This document shows, piece by piece, positions 26,853 through 36,275 of a stretch of DNA of 64,000 nt. Location: the NCBI GenBank assembly GCA_944391485.1, contig CALXTQ010000006.1, forward strand, positions 124,001 through 188,000. The letters are read 5' to 3'. Numbering within the stretch: the first letter of the stretch is position 1; every line of letters begins with the position of its first letter. Position numbers and translations under genes: made by a program. Below the pieces are notes generated by a model, which was not told the origin of the DNA, made no database searches, and was given only the letters and a program-made list of their open reading frames with translations. This DNA comes from an uncultured Alphaproteobacteria bacterium. Its GTDB lineage: Bacteria; Pseudomonadota; Alphaproteobacteria; RF32; CAG-239.

Positions 26853-28125
26853 CTTTCTTTACTTTCACTTTCGTTTTTACCGAACCGTCAATAAATCTGA
26901 TTTCAAGGTTGGGGGTCCTTTTGGCCTGCGCGGTATTATAAACCGTTTTCTGACGGCTGTCTCTGACCCACGCGAAACCGCGGCTTAAAACCGAATCTAT
27001 TGAGACAGAATCCAGTCTAAGGGCTAAATTCTTTAAATTTTCTTGCTTTTTTTCAAAAATATTCAAAATGTAGTAAGGTTTCAGGCTTGTTTTTTCGAGC
27101 AATCCTTTTTTTTGCGTAAGCAGATTGCCGAAAGCGAGAGTCAGGCGCTCGACGCGGTCGTCAAATTTCTGCCGGATTTCCTGCAGAATTTGGTTTAAAT
27201 TGGGAATTCCCCGGCTGAGGCCGTCAATCTTGTTTCGACGCTCTTCTAGATAACGGCTGGCCGCGTTCAGCATGCGGCTTTGCGTTGTGGACAGGGAGGC
27301 GGCAATTTCTGCTTTGACGGGGACGGCAAATTCGGCAGCACCGGTCGGCGTCGGGGCGCGCAGATCCGAGACATAATCAATGAGCATCGTATCTGTTTCG
27401 TGTCCGACAGCAGAGATTAAGGGAATTTCCGATTCATACACGGCCCGGATGACGACTTCTTCGTTAAACGGCCACAGATCTTCAAGACTGCCGCCGCCGC
27501 GGGCAACAATCAGAACATCCGGGCGTTTGATGCGACCGTTCGGAGAGAGGCTGTTGAAACCTTTGATCGCCGCGGCGATTTTGTCGGCCGCGCCTTCTCC
27601 CTGAACCGGGGTCGGCCAGACAATAATGCGGCTCGGAAAGCGGTCGCGCACGCGGTGGATGATATCTCTGATTACGGCGCCGCTGGCAGACGTAATTACG
27701 CCGATTGTTTCGGGAAGAAAGGGGATCTTTTTTTTGTGCGCCGCGTCGAAGAGGCCTTCCGCCGCAAACTTACGTTTTCGCTCTTCCAGAAGCTTCAGGA
27801 GTGCGCCGGTGCCGGCGACTTCCATTTGTTCGATGACCAGCTGGTAGGAGGATTTTCCGGCGAAAGTGGTTATTTTTCCGGTGGCGATGACTTCCAGTCC
27901 GTCTTCCGGTTTGACGGGCAGGGTGTTGGCAATCCCTTTCCAGATGACGGCGGATAAAACCGCGTTTTCGTCTTTCAGCGAAAGATACCAGTGTCCGGAA
28001 TCGGCTCTTTTGGCTCCGAAAATTTCACCTTTAACGCGAACGCGGTTAAAATTGGTTTCAACGAATTTTTTTATTTCAAAGGAAATTTCGCTGACCGTAT
28101 ATTCTGTTATCTGAGTATTATCCAT
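26821..28125 (-). CDS. xseA: Exodeoxyribonuclease VII large subunit
   Basis: XseA of 434 residues, the catalytic subunit that degrades single-stranded DNA. The N-terminal OB fold (VKGEIFGAKRADSGHWYLSLKDENAVL) is followed by the catalytic domain with the conserved RGGGSLEDLWPFNEE, GHETDTMLIDYVSDLRAPTPTGAAE and a C-terminal SRGFAWVRD block. No xseB is in the window. The M23 peptidase gene overlaps its end. Confidence 0.95.
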   Translation of the reverse strand: MDNTQITEYTVSEISFEIKKFVETNFNRVRVKGEIFGAKRADSGHWYLSLKDENAVLSAVIWKGIANTLPVKPEDGLEVIATGKITTFAGKSSYQLVIEQMEVAGTGALLKLLEERKRKFAAEGLFDAAHKKKIPFLPETIGVITSASGAVIRDIIHRVRDRFPSRIIVWPTPVQGEGAADKIAAAIKGFNSLSPNGRIKRPDVLIVARGGGSLEDLWPFNEEVVIRAVYESEIPLISAVGHETDTMLIDYVSDLRAPTPTGAAEFAVPVKAEIAASLSTTQSRMLNAASRYLEERRNKIDGLSRGIPNLNQILQEIRQKFDDRVERLTLAFGNLLTQKKGLLEKTSLKPYYILNIFEKKQENLKNLALRLDSVSIDSVLSRGFAWVRDSRQKTVYNTAQAKRTPNLEIRFIDGSVKTKVKVKKDDLQGDLFDF

Positions 28126-28237
28126 CGGCTTTATCTTTGTAAAAACATCTGTTTTCTAACATAGCGCAAATCCGGAAAATGTTAAGCGCAATCGTTTTTT
28201 ATACAGAGAAGATTCGTAAAACCGGGCAGTTGGGCGG

Positions 28238-29155
28238 CTATCCGAGTTCCAGCAGACTGCGGGCATAATCTCCGGCGTGAAATTCATCAAGGTCGTCAAT
28301 TCCTTCGCCGATGCCGATGTAATATATCGGCACGGGCTGTTCTTCGGCCACGGCAACCAGAATGCCACCTTTGGCCGTGCCGTCGAGCTTTGTAACGACC
28401 AGGCCGCTGACATCGACCATTTCTTTGAAAGTCTGTACCTGCGACAAAGCGTTTTGTCCCGTTGTCGCATCGATGGTTAAAAGTGTGGCATGTGGTGCCT
28501 GGGGTAAAATTTTCTTTATGACTTTGACAATTTTTTTTAATTCGTCCATCAAGCCGGTTTTGTTTTGCAGCCGTCCGGCCGTATCAATGAATACGACGTT
28601 GTCTTTCTGTCTGATGGCTTCGTTTAAGCCGTCAAAACATAATCCGGCCGCATCGCAGCCGCCGGATCCGCTGAAAACCCGGACGCCGTTGCGCTGTCCC
28701 CAGACAACCAGCTGTTCTACCGCGGCGGCCCGAAAAGTGTCGGCGGCGATGAACGAAACCTTTTTGCCCTGTGCCGTCAGTTTGGCGGCCAATTTGCCGA
28801 TAGTCGTCGTTTTGCCGGCGCCGTTGACGCCGACCATCAGGATGATAAAAGGGCAGGCATCTGCTTTTATAACCAGGGGCTGTTCGCAGGGAGCCAGTAT
28901 TTTTTCAATGTCAGCCGCCAGCTCGGATTTGATTTCTTCCGCCGAAGCATCCTTGTCCAGACGGCGTTTGGCAAAGGCGCCGATAATTCTGGCGCTGGCC
29001 CGGACGCCCATGTCGGATGAAATCAGCAGTTCTTCCAGTTCGTCGAGCGTTTGCGCGTCGACTTTGCGTTTGGTGAAGATTCCGCTGATTCCGCCGGTGA
29101 TTTTGGCGGAAGATTTTTTCAGTCCGAAACCGAGTTTTTGGAAAAAGCTAGTCAT
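28238..29155 (-). CDS. ftsY: Signal recognition particle receptor FtsY
   Basis: SRP-type GTPase that docks Ffh-nascent chain complexes at the membrane. It has about 305 residues, with a minimal N-terminal extension instead of the long acidic one of E. coli. The NG domain contains GVNGAGKTTTIGKLAAK, DTAGRLQNKTGLMDEL and TKLDGTAKGG. The ATG at 29155 is preferred over an in-frame GTG at 29176, because GGAGAAG precedes it. It overlaps the end of mtaB by 8 bases. Confidence 0.95.
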   Translation of the reverse strand: MTSFFQKLGFGLKKSSAKITGGISGIFTKRKVDAQTLDELEELLISSDMGVRASARIIGAFAKRRLDKDASAEEIKSELAADIEKILAPCEQPLVIKADACPFIILMVGVNGAGKTTTIGKLAAKLTAQGKKVSFIAADTFRAAAVEQLVVWGQRNGVRVFSGSGGCDAAGLCFDGLNEAIRQKDNVVFIDTAGRLQNKTGLMDELKKIVKVIKKILPQAPHATLLTIDATTGQNALSQVQTFKEMVDVSGLVVTKLDGTAKGGILVAVAEEQPVPIYYIGIGEGIDDLDEFHAGDYARSLLELG

Positions 29156-30191
29156 TGTTGTCTTCTCCGTGTTCACGTAAAATCCGGGCGCGTTCGCGGC
29201 GGATGTCCACCGGAATCTGCGGCATTAGAGCCGCCGGTGTTCCCGGGCGCTCGGAATAGGGAAAAACATGCAGTTTGGAAATTCCGGCTTCATCCACCAG
29301 CCTGACCGTATTTAGAAAGTTTTCGTCGCTTTCGGTCGGAAAACCGCAGATAAAATCCGCTCCGAAGGTTGCTTCCGGGCGAAGTCTGCGGATTTCATGA
29401 CACAGACGGATCACGTCTTCGCGGCTGTGCCGCCGTTTCATGCGCTTCAAAATCAGATTGTCGCCGGACTGTACTGAAAGGTGAAAATGCGGATGGAGAT
29501 TGGGGTATTGTCCGACAAGAGCGATAAATTCATCATCGACGGCTGCCGGGTCAAGAGATCCGAACTGAAGAGAAGGAAGCTCGGGAAAACGTTCCAGAAT
29601 GTGTTTTACCAGTCCGCTGAATGAAGGGCTGTAGGAACAGGCGTCCACGCCGGTCAGACAGATTTCACCGAATCCCTGGTTCAGAAGCTCGCGAATCTGG
29701 GTCATGATGTCTTCTTCCTTTACGGAGCGGTTGCCGCCGCGGGCGTAAGGGACAATGCAGTATGTGCAGCGATGGTCGCAGCCCTGCTGTATCTGCACAA
29801 AAGCGCGTTGTCTTCCTTCAAACCCGGTTATCAGGTATTTGTCATAATCGTCATAGGAGAAGATGTCGCCGACAATGCTTTTTTCGGTAATCGGGCCAGC
29901 GGCATATTTTTCGATCTCTGTCTTTTCGCGGTTGCCCAGAACCAGATCGACCTCGGGCATGGACGCAAATTTTGCCGGAGCAATCTGCGCCGCGCAGCCC
30001 GTAACGATAATTCTGGCTTCCGGATTGCTTTTGCGGAGTTTGCGAATAGTCTGGCGGCACTGGCGTTCCGCTTCTCCGGTTACGGCGCAGGTATTGACAA
30101 TGACGACATTGTCAAAAGAAGCCAGTTTTTCTTTTAAAACCTCGGATTCATAACTGTTGATGCGACAGCCGAGCGTGATGACCTGTACCAT
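29148..30191 (-). CDS. mtaB: tRNA t6A37 methylthiotransferase MtaB, without TRAM domain
   Basis: Radical-SAM methylthiotransferase that converts t6A37 to ms2t6A37 in tRNAs reading ANN codons. The N-terminal UPF0004 cysteines appear in LGCRIN, VNTCAVT and VTGCAAQ; the radical-SAM cluster is CDHRCTYC. The protein has 347 residues and ends at RRERARILREHGEDNND. Most family members continue for about 70 residues with a TRAM domain that binds tRNA; here this is absent and the gene runs straight into ftsY. The start at 30191 gives the standard MVQVITLGC. Confidence 0.9.
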   Translation of the reverse strand: MVQVITLGCRINSYESEVLKEKLASFDNVVIVNTCAVTGEAERQCRQTIRKLRKSNPEARIIVTGCAAQIAPAKFASMPEVDLVLGNREKTEIEKYAAGPITEKSIVGDIFSYDDYDKYLITGFEGRQRAFVQIQQGCDHRCTYCIVPYARGGNRSVKEEDIMTQIRELLNQGFGEICLTGVDACSYSPSFSGLVKHILERFPELPSLQFGSLDPAAVDDEFIALVGQYPNLHPHFHLSVQSGDNLILKRMKRRHSREDVIRLCHEIRRLRPEATFGADFICGFPTESDENFLNTVRLVDEAGISKLHVFPYSERPGTPAALMPQIPVDIRRERARILREHGEDNND

Positions 30192-30271
30192 TGCGTATCC
30201 TAAAAAATTCCTCTTCTCCGGCAATATAGGCGAAAAGAAGAGGAATTGCAAATGTTGATTGTCCGTGAGGA

Positions 30272-31216
30272 TTATTTTTTTATGAATCCCATGGCCTGAT
30301 CGGTGTATTCCTTGACTGTGGCCGCGGATTTGGCCAGAGCCGCGTGTTCGTCGGCGGAAAATTCCGGATAAATTTCACCCTGAATGCCCCATTTGCCGAT
30401 GATTGACGGGTAGGAAATGCAGATGTTTTCTGAGTCTTCGGCTTTTTCGTGGAAAGACGAAACGGTCAGAATAGCATATTCGTTGTTTGACACGGCCTGA
30501 CAGATGCGGCACAGTCCGCCGGCAATGCCGTATGTGGTCGAACCCTTGCCGTCAATGATATGGTAGGCGGCATTGCGGACACAGTCATCAATCTGCGCTT
30601 TGATTTCCGGCGTGAACGGTTTGCCGATGCTGCGGCCGAGTTTTTCTATCTGGACGGTGCCGGCAACGGCGCTCGACCAGATGAGCACTTCGCTGTCGCC
30701 ATGCTCGCCCAAAACATTGGCGTGCACTGACTGCGGCGAAACGCCGAGATGATAGCCGAGCAGTGTTCTGAAGCGGGAGGTATCAAGAACGGTGCCGCTG
30801 CCGAAGACGCGTTCTTTGGGAAAACCGGAAAGTTTCAGGGCGACGGACGTCATGATGTCTACGGGATTGGCTGCTATCAGGAGAATACAGTCCGGCGCGG
30901 CCTTAACCACTTGAGGAATAATGCTTTCAAAAATCTTGACGTTTGTTTCCAAGAGATCCAGACGCGTTTGTCCCGGTTTCTGGTTAGCCCCGGCCGTGAT
31001 AATGACTATTTCGGCGCCGGTTAAATCTTCATAAGTTCCGGCCTTGACCTTGTTGGCATAAGCAAAAGGAGCGGCATGAGCGATATCCTGCGCTTCCGCC
31101 TGCGCTCTTTTTTCATTAGCGTCTATTAAAACGACTTTGCGGGCCACGCCCCTCATAACAAGGGCAAAAGCCGTGGCGCTGCCGACTCCGCCGGCTCCGA
31201 TAATTCCTACTTTCAT
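30272..31216 (-). CDS. ldh: L-lactate dehydrogenase
   Basis: NAD-dependent dehydrogenase of 314 residues in the lactate/malate family. The nucleotide-binding motif IGAGGVGSATAF is at the N-terminus. The substrate loop reads GANQKPGQTRLDL: the Gln after GAN marks lactate specificity, where malate enzymes have Arg. The catalytic His lies in LGEHGDSEV. The product regenerates NAD+ by reducing pyruvate to L-lactate, which suggests fermentative growth. The ATG at 31216 has AGGAG upstream. A malate dehydrogenase role is less likely. Confidence 0.9.
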   Translation of the reverse strand: MKVGIIGAGGVGSATAFALVMRGVARKVVLIDANEKRAQAEAQDIAHAAPFAYANKVKAGTYEDLTGAEIVIITAGANQKPGQTRLDLLETNVKIFESIIPQVVKAAPDCILLIAANPVDIMTSVALKLSGFPKERVFGSGTVLDTSRFRTLLGYHLGVSPQSVHANVLGEHGDSEVLIWSSAVAGTVQIEKLGRSIGKPFTPEIKAQIDDCVRNAAYHIIDGKGSTTYGIAGGLCRICQAVSNNEYAILTVSSFHEKAEDSENICISYPSIIGKWGIQGEIYPEFSADEHAALAKSAATVKEYTDQAMGFIKK

Positions 31217-31334
31217 TCGTATCTCCTCAAATGCTGCCTGTCCGGCAGGCGTTTCCTGTCGCGGCAACTCTTTCTTAAATCAGTTCTTGTTAATATTTCC
31301 GTTGTTAATATAAGGATAATTTTTCGTAATACAA

Positions 31335-31367
31335 CAAAAAAGGCCATCAAATTTGATGACCTTTTTG
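31335..31367 (-). terminator. Terminator of the gene at 31389
   Basis: The stem AAAAAAGG-CATCAAA pairs with TTTGATG-CCTTTTT around a short loop with one mismatch; the A-rich left flank reads as a T tract for the minus strand. Confidence 0.78.
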
Positions 31368-31388
31368 TAATAAAACCGGATCCTAGAT

Positions 31389-31712
31389 TTATTTATCTTC
31401 AGGAATCTCAATGTCTCCCGCAGGAACGATGTCTTCATGAGATTCGTCTTCAACCGCGTTGGCAGCTTCTGGAGAAACGGCTTCCTCAACGCCTTCGGCA
31501 ACGCTTTCGCTGATGATTTCTTCTTCCGCAATAACATTTCCGTTTTCATCAACAGCTACTTCGTCTACGGCAGCGGCTTCGGGCGTTTCGGCCTCAACGG
31601 CAATAACTTCGGTTGCCGGTTCTGCCGCGGGGACTTGGTTTCCCTGCTTGATGAAACGGCCGATGACCATCAGGACGACAATAACAAGCACGATATAGAA
31701 CAGCTTTTTCAT
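31389..31712 (-). CDS. Small membrane-anchored acidic protein
   Basis: Protein of 107 residues: an N-terminal membrane helix (KKLFYIVLVIVVLMVIGRFI) then an acidic, Ala/Glu/Val-rich low-complexity tail that should be disordered and extracytoplasmic. It has no family that I recognise. The ATG at 31712 follows AAGGTGG. It has its own terminator. The 347 bases from 31713 to 32059 contain no gene; they include the acpP promoter region. Confidence 0.7.
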   Translation of the reverse strand: MKKLFYIVLVIVVLMVIGRFIKQGNQVPAAEPATEVIAVEAETPEAAAVDEVAVDENGNVIAEEEIISESVAEGVEEAVSPEAANAVEDESHEDIVPAGDIEIPEDK

Positions 31713-31971
31713 TTTTTCCACCTTATAAAATAGTATTAGACTCTCTATTATTAGAAATATTTCGATATTACATAATTGTCAATTAAATTAGGAGACTATG
31801 TTTCTGTTTTTGCGGGCGGAACGGGTATCTGACCAGAACGGCGGCCGATTTATCTTTTCCCGGTGCCGGAATTTGATGTTTTATCCACTTTTTTCCGCCG
31901 GCTGAAGCCAGAGATTCCACGGCTTTTTAAAGACTTAGAGAGCTGCGGCGTGCGTTTTTTTAAAATAATGC

Positions 31972-32000
31972 TTGTCAAATAATATAAATTTGTGCTAACA
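31972..32000 (+). promoter_or_regulatory. Possible acpP promoter
   Basis: TTGTCA at 31972-31977, 17-base spacer, CTAACA at 31995-32000. The -35 element is good and the -10 is weak. The position suits acpP, whose ATG is at 32060. Confidence 0.3.
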
Positions 32001-32059
32001 AGTCTTCACAGGCCGTTGTGGTCTGAAAATTTGTTTTAATATTTTTTGAGGTTTATCAT

Positions 32060-32293
32060 ATGACTGATACAGCTAACCGCGTTAAGAAAATCGTTGCAGA
32101 ACATCTTGGCGTAGAAGAATCTAAAGTAACAGATAACGCCAGCTTCATTGATGATTTGGGTGCTGACAGCTTGGATACAGTAGAATTGGTTATGGCTTTT
32201 GAAGAAGAATTCGGTTGCGAAATTCCTGACGAAGCCGCTGAAAAAATTCTTACTGTTAAAGATGCTATCGATTATCTTTCAAAGAATGCATAA
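32060..32293 (+). CDS. acpP: Acyl carrier protein
   Basis: ACP of 77 residues, the carrier of growing acyl chains in fatty-acid synthesis. The 4'-phosphopantetheine attachment Ser lies in [16 protein letters not shown]. It sits upstream of fabF, the usual order, separated by a terminator at 32320 that would let acpP be made in excess. Confidence 0.98.
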   Translation: MTDTANRVKKIVAEHLGVEESKVTDNASFIDDLGADSLDTVELVMAFEEEFGCEIPDEAAEKILTVKDAIDYLSKNA

Positions 32294-32319
32294 GTCTTTA
32301 CGGCTTGTAAAATTGATGA

Positions 32320-32346
32320 AACTCGCTTGACTAAGCGAGTTTTTTC
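32320..32346 (+). terminator. Terminator between acpP and fabF
   Basis: AACTCGCTT-GACT-AAGCGAGTT hairpin (32320-32341) followed by TTTT. Confidence 0.88.
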
Positions 32347-32413
32347 ATATAAAAACAGGAGGAATTACCGTCGGTTTTCCGGGGGTGTAATGAAATTTGC
32401 ATGGAGTGAATGA

Positions 32414-33682
32414 ATGAAAAGAGTGGTTGTAACAGGACTGGGTATGGTATCGCCTTTCGGACGGGGTGTCGAGTTTAACTGGAAAAACATCCTGGACGGA
32501 AAATCCGGCATCAGAAAAATCGAAAATTTTGATTTGAAGGATATTCCTGTTAAAATAGCCGGTCAGGTTCCTTTCGGCAAGGAAAAAAACCAATTTGATC
32601 CCGACACGGTTATGGCTCCCAAAGATCAGAAAAAAGTCGACAAGTTTATTCTTTACGGTCTGGCCGCTGGATCCGACGCGATTGAGGATTCCGGCTGGAA
32701 GCCGGAGCGCGAGGAAGACAAGGATCGCTCGGGCGTTATGATGGGATCCGGAATCGGCGGTTTGCAGACAATTTATGAAAACTCCCTTATTTTTAATGAA
32801 AGCGGCAGCCACAGAATGTCTCCGTTTTTTATTCCGGCCTGTCTGATTAACATGGTTTCGGGAAATCTGTCGATTAACTATGGTTACAAGGGGCCGAATC
32901 ATGCTTGTGTAACAGCCTGCTCGACGGGAACGCACGCTATCGGCGACGCTGCCCGCATTATTGCGATGGGCGATGCCGACGTTATGGTTGCCGGCGGTGC
33001 GGAATCCGCCGTTAATGTTCTGGCGCTGGCCGGATTTTCCAGACTGCGTGCCGTTACTGCCGCTTATAACGACGAACCTGAAAAGGCATCCCGGCCCTGG
33101 GACAAGGACCGCAGCGGTTTTGTTATGGGCGAAGGTTCCGGAGCCGTTGTTCTAGAAGAGCTTGAACATGCCAAAGCCCGCGGCGCAAAAATTTATGCGG
33201 AGCTGGTCGGTTACGGCATGAGCGGCGATGCTTACCATATTACCGCTCCTTCGGGCGACGGGGCATACCGCGCCATGAAAATGGCTACCGACCACGCCAG
33301 AGAACACGGTGTTGAGCTGAAAGACATCGGTTATATCAATGCGCACGGAACGTCAACTCCGGCCGGCGATGTCGGCGAAGCTCTGGCTGTGGAGCGTCTG
33401 TTCGGTGAAGATATGAAAACGGTTTCCATGTCTTCCACCAAATCGGCAATCGGACATCTGCTGGGCGCAGCCGGCGCTGTTGAGGCCGTTTTGACGATAA
33501 AGGCTCTGGACGAGCAGATTTGTCCTCCGACCCTAAACCTTGAGAACCCTTCCGAAGAAGTGGCTCATATGGATCTGGTTCCGCTGAAAGCCAAGAAAAA
33601 ATCGTTTAAAGCCGCCATGTCCAACTCGTTTGGTTTCGGCGGAACAAACTCCTCTCTGGTATTTAAGAAATACGAAGGTTAA
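32414..33682 (+). CDS. fabF: 3-oxoacyl-ACP synthase II
   Basis: KAS II of 422 residues, which condenses malonyl-ACP with acyl-ACP. The active Cys lies in TACSTGTHAIGDA; the two His in NAHGTSTPAGD and KSAIGHLLGAAGAVEA; the C-terminal NSFGFGGTNSSL loop is intact. It lies between acpP and mltG, the common alphaproteobacterial order. mltG begins 17 bases downstream. Confidence 0.97.
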   Translation: MKRVVVTGLGMVSPFGRGVEFNWKNILDGKSGIRKIENFDLKDIPVKIAGQVPFGKEKNQFDPDTVMAPKDQKKVDKFILYGLAAGSDAIEDSGWKPEREEDKDRSGVMMGSGIGGLQTIYENSLIFNESGSHRMSPFFIPACLINMVSGNLSINYGYKGPNHACVTACSTGTHAIGDAARIIAMGDADVMVAGGAESAVNVLALAGFSRLRAVTAAYNDEPEKASRPWDKDRSGFVMGEGSGAVVLEELEHAKARGAKIYAELVGYGMSGDAYHITAPSGDGAYRAMKMATDHAREHGVELKDIGYINAHGTSTPAGDVGEALAVERLFGEDMKTVSMSSTKSAIGHLLGAAGAVEAVLTIKALDEQICPPTLNLENPSEEVAHMDLVPLKAKKKSFKAAMSNSFGFGGTNSSLVFKKYEG

Positions 33683-33699
33683 GTTAAAAAGAAAAGCGC

Positions 33700-34653
33700 A
33701 TGAAAAAATTATTACTGTTACTGGTTATCATTGCGGCTTTGTCTTTTATGCAGTTGAGGGAGTGGGCGGAGAAATCCGGCCCGCTCCTTTCTGTTGTGAA
33801 TGTGGTTATTCCCAAAGGAGCGTCATCAAAGCTTGTGGCTGCGGAACTAGCTAAAGCCGGCGTTATAGACAAGCCGCTTTTGTTTCGTCTTCTGGCGAGA
33901 TTCAACGGCATGGACAAACAGCTGAAAGCCGGTGAATATCAGTTTATGCCGGGGATTTCTATGCTCGAAGCCATGCAGAAAATTTCCCGCGGGGAAGTGT
34001 TTTTCCGGAAAATTACCATTCCTGAGGGACTGACAACCGGGCAGATTTTGTATTTGATTGCCAGTTATCCTGATTTGAGCGGAGAAGTTGACGAGGATGT
34101 CAGGGAAGGGGAACTGCTGCCGGAAACTTACAGTTTTGAACTGGGAGCGACGCGAAGCAGCATTATTTCTCAGGCGCGCAACGCCATGAAAAAGGTTTTG
34201 ACCGAGGCTTGGGAAAGCCGACAGGAAAATCTGCCGCTTAAAAATATGCGCGAGATGCTGACTCTGGCGTCGATTATCGAAAAAGAAACGGCTGTTCCGG
34301 AAGAGCGGCCGCTAGTGGCCTCCGTCTTTATCAACAGGCTTAAAAAAGGAATGCGTCTGCAAACCGATCCAACCGTTATTTACGCGTTGACGGAAGGGGA
34401 AATGAGTTTTGGCCGCAGCCTCAGAAAAAAGGATCTGAGTATTGACAGTCCTTTCAATACCTATAAGTATTACGGTCTTCCTCCCGGACCTATCTGCAAT
34501 CCCGGAAAAGAAGCGATTTTTGCGGCAGTGAATCCCGAAAGCAGCGACTTTCTGTATTTTGTTGCCGACGGCAAGGGGGGCCACAGCTTTGCCAAAAGTC
34601 TCGGTGAACATAACCGCAATGTGCGGAACTGGGTTAAGTCGCGTCGCAACTGA
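33700..34653 (+). CDS. mltG: Endolytic murein transglycosylase MltG
   Basis: YceG/MltG of 317 residues, anchored by an N-terminal membrane helix (KKLLLLLVIIAALSFMQL) with a periplasmic catalytic domain. It cuts nascent glycan strands and sets their length. Family features are a LysM-like VVIPKGASSKLVAAELAKAGV region, the catalytic Glu block LASIIEKETAVPEERPLVASVFINRL, MRLQTDPTVIYAL, and FNTYKYYGLPPGPICNPG. A strong terminator follows. Confidence 0.96.
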   Translation: MKKLLLLLVIIAALSFMQLREWAEKSGPLLSVVNVVIPKGASSKLVAAELAKAGVIDKPLLFRLLARFNGMDKQLKAGEYQFMPGISMLEAMQKISRGEVFFRKITIPEGLTTGQILYLIASYPDLSGEVDEDVREGELLPETYSFELGATRSSIISQARNAMKKVLTEAWESRQENLPLKNMREMLTLASIIEKETAVPEERPLVASVFINRLKKGMRLQTDPTVIYALTEGEMSFGRSLRKKDLSIDSPFNTYKYYGLPPGPICNPGKEAIFAAVNPESSDFLYFVADGKGGHSFAKSLGEHNRNVRNWVKSRRN

Positions 34654-34684
34654 AAAAGCATCAACGGATATCAGGAAAAAACAA

Positions 34685-34718
34685 AGAGCTTTGTCGGCAG
34701 ACTGACAAAGCTCTTTTT
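34685..34718 (+). terminator. Terminator between mltG and the YbjN gene
   Basis: The perfect 11-bp stem AGAGCTTTGTC/GACAAAGCTCT is followed by five T. It lies between convergent genes and may serve both. Confidence 0.88.
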
Positions 34719-34723
34719 GCCGG

Positions 34724-35221
34724 TTATGCCTGTCCCACAGTTTCCAGCATCATGGGGTACAGCGCCTGTTTGGGCGGCATACCCTTGGTTAAAACGACAT
34801 TAAAGACGGGGTACATCCGTTCGCATTCCTTAATGGCGATATCTATTATCTGCGATATTTTGCTTTCAAACATTTCTTCTTCGTCATTGATAATGACAGA
34901 ATGTTTGAAGACCGGCATATTTTGTTCTGTCCAGTAAGAAAAATGCCCGACCCAGAGTTCTTCATTGGCCAGGGCGAGAAGCTCGAAAATTTTGCTCCGG
35001 TCCTCGATGGCGGATTTAATGTCCATCAGGCAGGAGAGGTGGAGACAGTGCATGTTTCTTTCCCAGGCAAAAAACAGAAGCATGTTGTTCCATTTGCCCT
35101 GTACCTCGACGACAACTTCGTCTGCTCCCCGGCGTTCCAGCTCAAAACTACGGCGGCCGAAAATGTTTTCTACGGTGTCGATCGGGTTATAATCGAAGGC
35201 TAACTTCTGTGCCGGAAACAT
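34724..35221 (-). CDS. YbjN domain-containing protein
   Basis: Protein of 165 residues matching the YbjN family, found across alphaproteobacteria and structurally similar to type III secretion chaperones. The order is NPIDTVENIFGRRSFELERRGADEV, then WNNMLLFFAWERNMHCLHLSCLMDIKS and LLALANEELWVGHFSYW. Its function is not known; a chaperone or regulatory role is inferred from structure only. The gap 35222-35477 to lgt is very AT-rich and holds the divergent promoters. Confidence 0.85.
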   Translation of the reverse strand: MFPAQKLAFDYNPIDTVENIFGRRSFELERRGADEVVVEVQGKWNNMLLFFAWERNMHCLHLSCLMDIKSAIEDRSKIFELLALANEELWVGHFSYWTEQNMPVFKHSVIINDEEEMFESKISQIIDIAIKECERMYPVFNVVLTKGMPPKQALYPMMLETVGQA

Positions 35222-35477
35222 GTGTGATACTCCACTCGGGGTTAATTTTTGACAATGATGTCGAACTGAATTCAGATTGCATTACCGAGTCGCAGAAGAC
35301 AATAAACTTTAAAAAGTTTTCCACCTAAAAGAAAAAAATAAATAAATCTTTTACAAAAAAACAATAAAATTCAATTAGATATATTAAAACAGTGGAGATC
35401 GGTTTTTTTTAGATGTGGATATATTTTTTTTTGTTAATATACTTTTAAGCAATTTGAATTTTTGAAAGAAAGAACAG

Positions 35478-36275
35478 ATGACGGGCTTTGCATATCCTGA
35501 AATTTCGCCGATTATGTTTTCGATCGGGCCGCTGGACATCCGCTGGTATTCCATGGCTTATCTGGCCGGCATTCTGCTTGGCTGGTATCTGGCAGGGCGG
35601 ACTGTAAAAAAATATGATTTGGGACTGAGCCGGGAAAATCTTGAGGATTTTATCTTTTATATTACGATCGGCATCATTGCTGGCGGGCGGCTGGGATATG
35701 TTCTTTTTTACGGAAAAGGCATGTTTTGGGAAAATCCGCTCAGTATTTTTGAAATATGGCAGGGCGGCATGTCGTTTCACGGCGGGATTCTGGGCGTCAT
35801 TCTCGCGATTTTTTTCTGCGCGAGAAAGCTGAAGATGCCGTTTCTGAAACTTACGGATCTGGCTGCCCTTTATGCGCCGATAGGCATTTTCTGCGGACGG
35901 CTGGCAAATTTTATCAATGACGAGCTGTGGGGAAGGGTAACAGACGTTCCCTGGGCCGTTAGGTTTCCAAACGGCGGTTATCTGCCGCGGCATCCGTCGC
36001 AGCTGTACGAAGCGTTGTTTGAGGGGTTGGTGATGTTTGCCGTTTTGAACTGGCTGTGGCGTTATGACTGGGTACGCCGCAGGGCGGGTTTGGTTTCCGC
36101 TTTGTTTGTGCTGTTTTACGGCATTTTCCGGATTGCAATGGAGCAGTTTCGGGAGCCAGATAAGCATATGGGGTTCTTTTTTGATTATTTTACCATGGGA
36201 CAGATATTATCCGTGCCGCTGGTGGCAACAGGCATTATCGTGATGTGGCTGGCCTGTCGGCGCGGGAAAGTTTAG
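35478..36275 (+). CDS. lgt: Prolipoprotein diacylglyceryl transferase
   Basis: Lgt of 265 residues and about seven membrane segments, which moves diacylglycerol from phosphatidylglycerol to the lipobox Cys of prelipoproteins. The signature GRLANFINDELWGR (family GR-x-GNF-I-N-E) and the motif HPSQLYEALFEG are clear, as is the conserved YGIFRIAMEQFREPD near the end. Convergent with the small gene at 36272; their ends overlap by 4 bases. Confidence 0.95.
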   Translation: MTGFAYPEISPIMFSIGPLDIRWYSMAYLAGILLGWYLAGRTVKKYDLGLSRENLEDFIFYITIGIIAGGRLGYVLFYGKGMFWENPLSIFEIWQGGMSFHGGILGVILAIFFCARKLKMPFLKLTDLAALYAPIGIFCGRLANFINDELWGRVTDVPWAVRFPNGGYLPRHPSQLYEALFEGLVMFAVLNWLWRYDWVRRRAGLVSALFVLFYGIFRIAMEQFREPDKHMGFFFDYFTMGQILSVPLVATGIIVMWLACRRGKV

